Positions 13,239 to 25,300 of a DNA stretch of 64,000 nucleotides are shown in pieces (within the stretch, counting starts at the first letter, position 1; each line of letters begins with the position of its first letter). The stretch lies in assembly GCF_029873635.1 (NCBI RefSeq), contig NC_080422.1, positions 14,725,936-14,789,935 on the forward strand. Direction: 5' to 3'. The position numbers were made by a program, and so were the translations under genes. This DNA is from Malania oleifera (taxonomy: Eukaryota; Streptophyta; Magnoliopsida; Santalales; Ximeniaceae). The notes beneath the pieces were generated by a model, which did not search any database, had not been told where the DNA came from, and was given only the letters and a program-made list of their open reading frames with translations.

Positions 13239-13839
13239 TATTAGAAAACTAAAAATATAAAATGATACAAATTTAGATACAAATAAATAATACGAATGTT
13301 AAACAAGATTCATAAACAAGCTGAGGCACAGATATCTCGTTCTCTTTAAGGAGATTCAAGCCCTTTGCGGTTATTTAGTTTAGCCCACGAACCGGTGTAT
13401 TAGAACTCCTCAAGACTTGTCTCCCCTAGGATACAACAGCCCGATTTGAATCGTACGACTCACTCTAATTCTGCACAAACTGAGGAGTACAAAGCTCCAC
13501 TAAAAATACCATTCTTTGCTTGCCAAACTCTCTAGATTCAAGATAAGAATTATATGATGAGAATGAAGAGAAGAAATAAGTGTATTGTGCTAATACTTCA
13601 AGGGTCTATTTATAAGCACAAAATGACCCTTCATTCTCCATGTACATAATAAATATGATATGTATATATTAAGTAAATACATACTTAGATCCAATATAAA
13701 TTCATATAATTAATTATACATTTATCAAATACATGAATGAATGACCATAATTAAATGTGGATGCATCACCCAATCCAAGGTACATGATTTTTTTCAAGAT
13801 AACAATAAAATAATATAATAATATTAAAATACACCAACA
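13239..13839 (-). repeat. 3' LTR of the 13.2-19.2 kb copia element
   Basis: 601 bp, homologous to 18763-19195. The shared blocks include ATATCTCGTTCTCTTTAAGG and TTAAAATACACCAACA at the right end. Confidence 0.88.
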
Positions 13840-16800
13840 ATTCCCCCATCATTTTAATATTATGTATGTACCATGCATGTAGAGAGTTTAACAATCAAAG
13901 ATGAACAATTATGCATAATGTAGGTGTGTTCTGCATTGAACCTTCACTTAGTAAACAATAATCTTTATTCCAAAGTCAGTAGTGGTCTTAGACTTGAACT
14001 TTGACTGCTTAAGGGAAATAAAGTATTACTGCTCACATATAATCATTCAGGTGTTGACGAGAGCTTTAATAGCTAGCACGTTTCGGCCTTGTGTTAATCA
14101 CAGTCTCATGAGCATATTTGAGAATAAGCCCAATTCTCATAGAAAGCAGCCCCATTCTCATGCTCACATAGGTGAAATCTATCAAGGGTACTCCTGTAAC
14201 TCTAACACCCCACTCATAAGAGATACAAATTATCATTAAGAGTTTTAAAACTCAACCTCCTCCGTTACAGGATAAATGCACTTACACCATAAGGAAGAGT
14301 CAAACATAATAGTGCATTTCTTACAACCACCATATGATTCGTTCTTCCCATTGAACCCAATTACAGGATCTCTGGTCCTTGGGTTGGGTATCCTCATACG
14401 TGGTTCATGATTTTATGGGCTTTAATCCCATCCCCCTCGATGTATTCCAGACCATTTCTCTTGCTAAGGCCTTAGTTAATGGATCCGCAAGATTTTCAAA
14501 AGATTTTATGTAACTCACATTAATTATACCACTACTCAAATATGATCTCACAATACGATGTTTTCTTCTTATGGGTCTAGATTTACCGTTATAATAACGG
14601 TTGTTATCTCTACCAATTGTAGCAGTACTATCACAATTAATTAGGATAGGTGGTATTGGTTTTTCCCAAAATGAGATTTCATACAACATATCTCTTAACC
14701 AACTTGCTTCTTCACTAGCCGATGCTAAAGTAATAAGCTCAGTTTCCATAGTTGAGTTAGCAATTATTGTTTGCTTTTTAGATTTCCAGCAAATAGCACC
14801 ATCACCTAAAGTAAAAATATAACTTGTGGTAGAGAGAGAATCACCTGACAAAGTATTCCAATCAGCATCACAAAAACCTTCAAGTACAATAGGATACTTA
14901 GTAAAAAATAAACCATAATTTTTGGTACCAACTAAATATTTCATCACACGTTCAAAAGCATTCCAATGTTCTTTACACGGCTTGCTTGAAAATCTACTAA
15001 GTATACCTACTACATATGCAATGCCAGGTCTAGTTAAATCAGTTGCATATTTCAGGCTACCAATAATGCTATTATATTCCTCTTGATTAACCACTTCATT
15101 TCCATTCTTAATAGGAAATAAGTGTTTACTTGAATCAAAAGGAATAGTAACATGCTTGCAATTATTATAGCCATATTTATTCAAATTTTTTTTCAATGTA
15201 ATGTGACTGATCAAGAAATATATCATCAGATCGACGATCTTGTAATTTTCATGCCTAAAATAATATTCGCCTCATTTAAATCTTTCATCTCAAAATGTTT
15301 TTTGAGCATTGTTTTTATTTTATTTATGACATGCAAATTCGAACCAAAAATAAGTAAGTCATCCACAGAGGCTAATAATAACATGTGAATCTTCCCAAGA
15401 TTTATAGTAGATGCACTTGTTTGACTCATTTGATTTATATCCATTCTCAATCATGCAAGAATCAAATTTTTCATGCCACTGTTTTGGTGCTTGTTTTAAG
15501 CCATAAAGTGACTTAATTAACTTGCATACTTTGTTTTCTTGGCCAGGCTCTATAAAGTCTTCGGATTGATCCACATAAATTTCTTCATCTAGGTCACCAT
15601 GTAAAAAAGTAGTTTTCACATCCATTTGATGAATTTGTAGATTATAAATTTCCAAAATAGCAATTAACAAATTAATGGGCGTACTTTTAGAAACTGGAGA
15701 AAAAGTATCAAAAACATCAAGATCTTCTTTTTGTTTATAGCCTTTGGATACAAGACGAGCCTTATACTTGTCTATTGACCCATCCGGTTTGAGTTTCTTT
15801 TTAAGGACCCATTTGCACCCAATGGTTTTACAACCCAATGGTAATTCTACTAATTTCCAAGTTTTATTGGAAATTAGAGATTCCATCTCATCACTCACAG
15901 CCTCTTTCCAAAAAACCGCATCAGGCGATGTCAATGCATCTTGTAAGGTAATTTGATTTTCCTCTAAAATATTGACATAATAATTTGGACCAAAATCCTT
16001 CTCGACTCTAGCTCTTTTACTCCTTCTCGGTTCAATCTCAAAATTTGTTTTATTCTTTAAGCTAGACTCTGATACAACATTAATACTAACACTTTTATTC
16101 CCACTATCTTTAGTTTTAAACAGAAACTTCTCTTCATAAAAGATTGCATCCCCTAATTCAAAGATAATATTATTCTCAATGTCTAAAAATCTATAGTTTG
16201 TACTATGAATAGAATATCCAAGAAAAACACAAGTAGAAGCATTAGCACCTAATTTAGGTCTTTTAGGGTTTATGAGCCTTACAAAAGTTAAACAACCCCA
16301 AACTCTGAGATAACTTAAAACAGGCTTATACCCTTTCCAAAGTTCAAACAGAGTAACTTTGGTTTTTTTTTATATGACACTTTATTCAATACATGACAAA
16401 CAATTAAAACTGTTTCTCCCCAACGATTAGGAGGTGCACCTGATTCTATTAGCATGACATTAGTCAAACCTATTAAAGTTCTATTCTTTCTCTCAGCTAT
16501 GCCATTTGATTCAAGTGAATAAGTGGAGTAACTTCATGGATAATTCCCAAGGATTCTACAAATGAGTTGAATTCAAAAGATTCATACTCACAACCTCTAT
16601 CACTTCTAATTCTCTTAATTTTCCTACCGAACTGATTTTCAACTTCGAGGAGAAAATTATTAAATTTTACAAAAGCGTCACTTTTATTTTTCAACAAATA
16701 CACATGCGCAAACTTTGAAAAGTCATCAATAAAAGTAATAAAATATTTATTTCCTCCATGAGTTAAAATTCCTTCAAATTCACACAAATATGTGTGAATT

Positions 16801-18414
16801 AAGTCTAATAATTCGGTATTTTTTTCAATGCTTTTGTGAAGCCCTCTTGTTATTTTAGCTTTACTACATGATTCGCATTTATCAAAATCCTTATTTACAT
16901 TTGGAATTAATCCCAAACCACTCATGATTCCTACATATCTACTATTAATATGACAAAAATGAGCATGCCAAAAACTTAACGAAAAGAGCATATAAACATA
17001 ACTTGAAGATGCTATGTTGTTATTCTCAATGTTGAATTTAAACATCCCATCACAAGCATAACCTTTGCCCACAAATATCCCATTTTTAGTAATTACATAT
17101 TAGTCAGATTCCATTGTTTGTTTAAACCCAGCCTTGTTAAGGAGAAAACTTGACACCAAATTCTTTTTCATGGAAGGAGTAAAGTATACATCTTTTAATA
17201 CTAATACTCTTCCAGAAGTAAACTTCAATTCAACCTTACCACTTCCAAGTACAACTTCAATTCAATCTCGCCATTTCCAAGTACTTGAGTGGTATGTGGA
17301 TCACCAAGTATAATAGTTTTGGGTTCCTTAAAAGGAGTATACACCTTAAACCAAGATTTATTATAACAGACATACTTCTTAGCACCTAAGTCTGTCCACC
17401 ACCCCTCAATACTGTGGACCATATTTATATCAGTAAGTATTGCCACAAAAGGTTCCTCAACTATATTAGATTGAGGAAAAGGCCCACGTTTACGAAATTT
17501 GCAAATTCGAGCAATATGCCCACTTTTGCCACAAACATAACAAACATTGTTGTTTTGCTTGTAAGGGAGTCCTTGGTTTAAATTCTTTTGATTATGGTTG
17601 CCCCCATTCATTTTTTGAGGTCTACTGTTACTTTTCATATTTCTCCTCTTAAGCTTTAATCGAGGGTTTTTAGGAAAAAAAAATCTTTGGGCAAAAGTAT
17701 TATATTTGGAAGCAATTAAATTTACCTTTGTGGTATTATTGTTATTGGTATTACCACTTTCTTGCATAATTCCATCTTGCCCTCTTGCCTCCTCTATGCA
17801 AATTCGAGTGATCAAGGCTTCAAGACACATATCTTTCTTTTTGTGGTGCATGCTCCTCTGGAATTCTCTCCAAGATGGGGGTAACTTGTCAATAATTCTA
17901 GCCACAACAAGATTGTCTCCAATTTTGATCCCTTCCAACGTAACCTCTGCCACTATCATTTGGAAGTCTTGTGTTTGCTCCATAACTAATTTTCTGTCCA
18001 CCATTTGATAACAGAAAAATCGACTAGCTGCATATTTTTTCGCTCCTACCTCCTCAGTATCATACTTATTCTGTAAAGCTTTGTAGATTTTCTTTGCGAA
18101 AGAGTAAGTAGTCTCATAATAATCATAAAAATAACCGACTAAACAATTGAAAATGTAGTACCGACATTTATACTCATCTTTTTCGTATTGTTCCAATTTC
18201 TCGCAGTGATCGACCAACTCATCTTCATTCATTTTTTCGGTGTCGATCTTTTTTGGATCCTTCTCAGTGAGAACATAAGCAACTTTGAGGAGACTAAGGT
18301 AAAAAGAGTACCTTGCCTTTTCACCTCTTGAAGTGGGCTCCTTTAAATCGGAAAGACTTGTTGAGATCTCTAACATTTTCATTCAGTTTCTTCACAGTAG
18401 GCTTCATAATGAAT

Positions 18415-18746
18415 TGTTGGGCTTTTTTGTGGAGCCTAGTTGTGTTTTAATTTTGGAGCCCATTCGGAACGGAACCCTAGGCGCAACATATAAAAAAGAT
18501 TGCTTTCGAGTGATTAGGGTTCGTGTGGTTGTACTTGCGAGAGAGTAAGAGGGAGAGCATTGTATTGCCGCACTTTCTGTGTTTTCTTCCTGATAATATT
18601 GAAATCCCTGCAACTCCGTGGACAAAGGTAAAATTGCCGAACCACGTAAATATTGTCTTGTGCGTGTGATTGACTTTTTCTTTGGCGTTATTTTTTCTCT
18701 ATTTTGTTTCTCACAGGTTTCGGGAATTTGTTCTTTATTCCCAACA
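18415..18746 (+). mobile_element. Solo copia LTR (Ale-like) with TGAAT target duplication
   Basis: The 332-bp segment starts TGTTGGGC and ends CCCAACA. It is flanked by TGAAT at 18410-18414 and again at 18747-18751. It contains GCCGAACCACGTAAAT, typical of this LTR class. It sits in the leader of the minus-strand copia element, a few tens of bases from gag, in the opposite orientation. No internal region remains, so it is a solo LTR produced after insertion. Its start resembles the LTR at 3574-3786. Confidence 0.9.
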
Positions 18747-18762
18747 TGAATCTCCTTAAAAT

Positions 18763-19195
18763 TATTAGAAAACTAATAATATAAAATGATACAAATTTAG
18801 ATACAAATAAATAATACGAATGTTAAATAAGATTCATAAACAGGCTGAGACACGGATATCTCGTTCTCTTTAAGGAGATTCAAGTCATCTGCGGTTATTT
18901 GGTTTAGCCTACAAATCGATACAGCAAAACTCTTTAAGACTTGTCTCCCTCATAATATAACAGCCCAATTTGAATCATACAACTCACTCTAATTTTGTAC
19001 AAACTAATGAATCCAAAGCTCCACTAAAAATAGCATTCTTTACTTGTTAAACTGTCTAAATTCAAGATAAGAATTATATAATGAGAATGAAAATAAGAAA
19101 TAAGTGTATTGTGCTAATACTTTAAGGGTCTATTTTATAAGCACAAAATACCATTCATTTTCCATGTACATAATAAATATTAAAATACACCAACA
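18763..19195 (-). repeat. 5' LTR of the 13.2-19.2 kb copia element
   Basis: 433 bp, matching 13239-13839 over most of its length. Its outer end lies only 168 bases from the start codon of the METTL22-like gene, on the opposite strand. Confidence 0.88.
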
Positions 19196-19363
19196 ATTTC
19201 TAATTTTTATTTCCATAATTTTTGAGCCCGTCAAATTTTCGAAAGAATTGCGAAGGAACGCCTCTAGAACTGTTCTGCTCTTGCATGAATCTGTGAAGAA
19301 AAGTGTCCAATCTGCGCTGCGATTGGACATAGAATTTCCTTTTCATCTTATTATGATGTGTTA
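19196..19363 (+). promoter_or_regulatory. Remaining proximal promoter/5' leader of the METTL22-like gene
   Basis: Only 168 bases separate the copia 5' LTR from the ATG at 19364. Either transcription starts within this short stretch, or the LTR now supplies promoter sequence. No TATA element is obvious. Confidence 0.5.
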
Positions 19364-22300
19364 ATGGATGCCCCAGCCGAATCACCGCCGCCATCGCCAT
19401 CATCGTCGTCTTCGTCGGTAGAAATTTCAAGGGGGTCCACGCCATGGTACGGCGGACATTGCGCGGCGGAGGTGGTGATGAGCGAGGTTCACTTGGGCTG
19501 CCCCCCGGGCTTCTCTGGTCCCTACATCACGCACTTCACTTTCGCCATTCCACCTGGTAAGTAATGAGCTTCAGCTCTTTCAGCAGTAAATCAGCTTCCT
19601 TCGTCATCGGGATCAATTCCCCTTGTGTTGCTTTTCTATTAATGGTTGGAAGTCTCTGTAATTGTTCGATGATTTAGGAGTTGAGCGTTTTGGGAGCAGA
19701 GACCTTGATGTAGTTAGGGATGAAGGTGCATCAACAGAACAACCAATCGGGTTGGACGAAGACGGCGATCTCATTCTAGCTAGACGCAGCGGTGAGTTAT
19801 CGTATGCGTCTGTGAATTATCCTAGCAACTTCCAGAGTAACATATGCTTAGACAAAGGGAAATAGTTGTGGAAGCAATATCTTAGCTTAGGCTGCTGATT
19901 TGCGCAATATTAGCTTTGGATAAACTATTAGAATGGGAATAAATTAAATTCTTTGGAAAACTATTAAGATGGGCAATGCAAATTGAGTAGAACAGTCTGG
20001 GTTCAGGTTCACTCCTCACTACTGAGTGCTGACTGCTGATTGGAATGTAGAACCCAACACTTGGACAGCTGTATGGAATGGTGATTGGTGACAATTGAAA
20101 GGCAAAAATAATCCTCATACAAAACACTTTTCTATTTAATAGCATAATGTATGCATCTCTTTTTTAAAGAGAATTGATCCTGAGTAGCATATCTTTTCAT
20201 GCGCAGGAGTATCTAATCAGATTTTTAGTGTGACCATCCAGCATAATATTACATCATCAATTCCATGTGTTGGTTTGCAGGTATGAATGGTCTGATATGG
20301 TGCTTTCTGTTTGATTTATATGCATTATCTAATTTTCTCTGCCAGGTTTGGCGAGCAGAATTGGTGTTAGCTGATTTTGTGTTGCATAAGATGTTTACAT
20401 CATCTGAGTTTGATGGAATTGTTTCATTAGAACTGGGTGCTGGAACAGGTATGTTAAGCATCAGTTGCCTTTTTTTCCCTGATTCAGCTGTTGTTGTGTT
20501 CTGTAGAACGGAGGAGTGGATTGGGGTTGGTGTTCTAGGGTTCAAAACATATAAACACCATTGACCTGTAAACTGATACCTAAACCTTCTTCCAATGAGA
20601 ATTTTCAGAGTTGATTTGACCATTCAGTGTACTGTGAATTATGTTAGGTCAAGAAAATATGTTTAGAAGCTAGAAATCCAATTGAAATATGTTTTGTATT
20701 ATTAATTGATATATATATATATATGAATCATGACTCATTTTAATTGTGAATCAGTAGAACTTTTAAGCTTCTTCATTTCAGTAGAACATTTAAACTTCCT
20801 CATCATTATTAGAAAAAGTTGATGGCAGATCAGAATTTGACTCTATATATTGCAATTTGCATCATCTGCAATGTTAGAAAGCTAAAGGAAAAAAAATATT
20901 GATTATTCAAGCCCTTTCATTGTCTGTGGTAAAAAAAGATGATTTTGTGCCTATTGTTTTCTTTTAGAATTCCTTCCAAAGTACTGATAATTTTATTTAG
21001 TCATGTAAAATATATTTCAATATGCTGGTTATACAATTTTATTTCAGCTATCAAGTTCTCCAAAACAGTCAGTATGAAACATTAATAATTTCTGATTTTG
21101 TTTCACTGTCTATATCAGGTTTGGTTGGTATGATACTAGCACGTGTTGCTGAAACTGTGTTCCTAACAGGTGTGGCATGAAAACTGCCTTGGTTTCATTC
21201 ATACTTCTATTCCTGTGTAATTTTTGATTGCTTGCAGTGGCGCCTTAACCATCTGGGGTTGACATTGTTGTGTTTAGATGCCAATATATGCACTACCAAT
21301 TACACTTGTGTTTAGATGGCAATATATAATATCAATGCATAGTTGCTCCCTAGTCCCTCTCCCGGAAAAAGGCTGCTCACCAAGAGCTTAATATCAGTAT
21401 TCTGCTGCATTATACCTGAGAAGTGAGAACCCATACCATGGTTTGTTTTCTTCTTCTTCTTCTTCTTCTTCTTCTTCTTCTTCTCCACCTGTCTCTCTCT
21501 CTTGTAGAGTTGCCTGTTTTGCATTTGGTTGTCAAGAAGGTGGTGAAATAATTAAATGAAAATTGAATTCTTTCATAAACTTCCATGGACTATTCCACTT
21601 AGTGGTTGAATTTCAATGTTGAGTTGATTCCAAAGTATGAAGGACCTCCCTTTCTGAGACTGCAGCTGAGAAACACATTTTAGTTTGTTTATACCACTGG
21701 AAATGTTACCATGAGGACACACTACAAATTGTTGCCCGAATGGTCCAATCTAAAGTTTACTGATTGTGACATCTCTTTATACCTGAAAAAACAAATAAAA
21801 ACACCCATTTTGCATCTCTCTTTCTGATTTAGTTAATTAATCATGAGGACTTCTAGAAGAGTAGGCAGGATATCAGTTCATCTAGCTGGAAAAAATGCAT
21901 AAAATTATGTAGGTATGGATGGTGTCATTTATGTGATTTTTTTTTGTGGGATATTTTTATTTCATGCTTAATTGCTACAACAGATTGCAATTCCATCGTG
22001 TTTTACTTTGTTGCAATAATCTTATTCAAATTAACTAGGAGTTCTTCAGTAAGGAATAATTTACTGCATCATAATCATTTAGGTATACCCTGTGTGCTGA
22101 TAGAAGGCCATAAGGACTTATGTGATCATTGCTATTGAAGTGCGTTGCATACAGAACATATGCCTTTACTGCATTCACAATTTTGATGAAGCTCATTAGC
22201 ATCTTTGAGAAATCTGTGTTTAAACTGCAACTGCAGCGTATTATCTAATGCGAAGCGTGTGATCTGTTCTTTTACTTTCCTGATACATTATTCGACTATT

Positions 22301-25300
22301 CTTCGTAGATGTACTCTTGAATTTCATTTGTCAATTGGTTACATCTAATGAGCTACATTTGTGTTGTTTTACTTGAGCTGTCATTTTCTAACTCTTTCTT
22401 CTTATCGAGGAAAGAGGAAAAAGAGGGATTGTTTGTCCATTAAAAATCTTCATTACATAAACTTGCTATATTTCTCATTGAAGTGGGGCTTTGGGGAGGT
22501 TTTAGACCTAGGTCCCCTCTCTTGCAGAGTATCTTGTAAAGTATAAGATATTTCTTTTTGTGGGAAATGGTTGTGGAAGGAGGATCAATTGTGGATAATT
22601 TTGGGCAATTGTATTTCGTTTGAAGATTTTAAAATTCTAACTTTGTTTTAAATCAGTAAATCCTAGATATTTTAGAAGTTTAGTACTTTAGATAATTTAG
22701 GGTTATTTTGTGAATTTATAGTATTTTGGTGGATGGGATGGATGTGGCAGAGGAGCCACACACATGTACTCAATGTGGACAAGGAGGTCAAATAATTGCA
22801 TAGTTGGGATCTTCTTGGTAAACCCTGACACATTGCCAATGCAGCCACCACAGAGGCCATTCTTCCTGGTTCAGCAAATTGGGAGCGTACTTTATCTATT
22901 TCAGAGGGAGGTTATTCAAAGTTCCTGCAGTATTAGGCATCCCAGAAAGCTTCTATTCTCATTGCATCTCTTGCTCTAATAGGTAACCCTACGGCTTGTG
23001 TGCCCTCCAGTTCTCCCACTAATCCATGTGATTTACATCAGCCGCTACTGACCACATGACTTGTATAACCCATTTCTTTTTGCCTCCTGAAAGCTTACCT
23101 AATGCCTCATGTTACCTTTGTGATGGGTTTTGGAACAGGAACAGGAAATCTTACTCCCTCTTCTGTTTTTATTTTGTTTTGTGCATTCCTAAGTTTCCCT
23201 TTAATCTTATGTCAGTCAGCAGATTACAAAATCCATGAATTTTCTTTCTTGTTTGTTGTTCATTCTGGATTTGAAGATGAGCAAGATGATTGGCAAAGGA
23301 CTTGAGGTTGGTGAACTTTACTATTTGAACCACTATCTCCTTCTATTGCTTACACTCTTACTACTACACTTCAAATCCATTGTTGTCTTAGTCATCCTTC
23401 GTGGGCAAGTTAAAAATAGTTGAGTCCTACTTTGAGTTCCGTGTCTAGTCTTTAGTGTGAGTCCTGCCAGTTGGGAAAACATTATTGTGTTAATTTGCTT
23501 CCTGAATCAATAAATGGTCATTAAGACCTTTCATGTTAGTCCATTCTGATGTTTGAGATCCTTATCAGATTGTGTCAAAGTTGGGTTTCAAATATTTTGT
23601 CACTTTTGTAGATAACTACTCAAGTATCACTTTTGTCTCTTTTGTTTTGAGATAAAAGAGTTAATTTCATTTTATGTGTCTGGATACATCATATGGTAAT
23701 GCTAAGGAGCACTTCAGTATCCAATTCACTACCTATAACTGAACGTGTTATCATTCCTCAGTTATCTTAACCTTATGCTCCACAACAAAATGGAGTTGTA
23801 GAGAAGTCACTCATATCCTACCATATTAGATGAATATCCTTAATGTGTTTTGGAGCAATGTTGTGCTCATTCTTGCTCTCTTGTCAATGGCATGCCATCC
23901 TCTATTCTCAGGGGTAAAATACTCTCTTATGTTCTCTTCCCAAATGCTCTTTTATTCTTGTTACCTCCTCCTATTCAGGTGTGGCTCCTTTTTCCATTAG
24001 TTTCTTCTATGGTGGATAAAATGGATCCTCGCACTGTATATTTTCTGTGCTACCCATTTACTCAAAAGAGACATCGCTGTTATAGTTCGACATTGCATTG
24101 CCTTGTTTTTGGTTTTTTCTGCTAATGTTACCTTTTGAGTCTACATTAAACTATTCTAATTCCTTGAGCCCTGCTTAACTTATTGTGTCACTTCCTCTGC
24201 ACAGCCTACGAGATTCTGGCCTATTATCTTCGCCTAGTCATCATTGACTTCATTGTGCATCTTCATCAAGTTTGAGCCCTTCTAGTTGTGTGGTTCATAC
24301 TGATTTCTAGGTGTATCCTAAGCAGTGATTCAAGGGAGGTGGGCCTCCTCCAGCCTCTAATACTATGCCTTAACTTTTCTCTTTTGATGATCAAATTGTC
24401 CAAGATGTTGATCTTCCTATTGCTGTTTGGAAAGGTTAACGCATTTGTACACATTCTCTGATCTCTTATTTCATTTTCTATGATTTCTTGTCTCCCTAAT
24501 ATTACTATTTTGTTAAATTGTTGTTAACAGACTTGCAACCGCTTCCTAATGATTTTTCTATGGTTGGTTGGTTGTTGGGTTTATATTGTGAACGTTAATC
24601 CTAATGGTTCTTTGGCTTGTTTGAAGGTCCATCTTGTTGCTAAAGAATATACTCAGGTGTATGATTTGGATTTTTTGACATATTCTCCCCAATTGCCAAA
24701 CATGCCTTGATTTGTTTTTTCATTTACTTAGCCACCACTTGTTAATGTTATTTGCATCAATTAGATGTGAAATGCTTTCCTACATTGTGCTTTAGGGGAG
24801 GTCTATATGGAGCAACCACCTCAGTTTGTTGCTCAAGGGGAACTTGGCATTGGTTTGTCATCTAAAAAATTCCTTACATGGTTTGAAGCAATATCACTGA
24901 GCATGATTTGTCATAGGTTTAGTGTGGTTCAACTTGAGTTTGGCTTCAATGATGTGCTGTAGGTCATTCAATATTCTATCCATATTGCTGCGAGTACAAT
25001 TTTGATGATTGTGTACAAAGATGACGTTGTGATTACGACGTTGTGATTACAGGTAATGATGATCAGGTATTCAGAGTTTGAAGAAATTTCTCTTGAAGTT
25101 TGAGACTGAATATTTTGGTCTGTTAAAATGTTTCTTGGGTATGAAGTATTTCAATCTTGTATGGGGGCCTCATGTCATGGAGGAAGTATATTCTAGATCT
25201 TTTAGATGATACTAGGCTGTTGGGATCCAACTCCGCTGACTCACTATGAATCCTAACAGCAAATTATTACCAGATGTTTAGCTACCTCATAGTCACACAA

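Larger units (their letters stand above)
13239..19195 (-). mobile_element. Ty1/copia retrotransposon with both LTRs
   Basis: Minus-strand element with 3' LTR at 13239-13839 and 5' LTR at 18763-19195, flanked by ATTTC at 13234-13238 and 19196-19200. A purine tract (minus ATGATGGGGGAAT) sits directly beside the 3' LTR, whose minus-strand start is TGTTGGTGTATT. Parts in order: gag with CCHC knuckle [14 protein letters not shown] (17225-18382), gag-pre-integrase and integrase (16497-17072 and beyond), reverse transcriptase (15226-15934) and RNase H (14405-15226). It looks decayed but recognisable from end to end, with perhaps six to ten breaks. A foreign solo LTR lies between the 5' LTR and gag. 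The primer-binding site is not canonical. The LTRs differ in length and are clearly diverged, so this is not a recent insertion. Confidence 0.9.
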
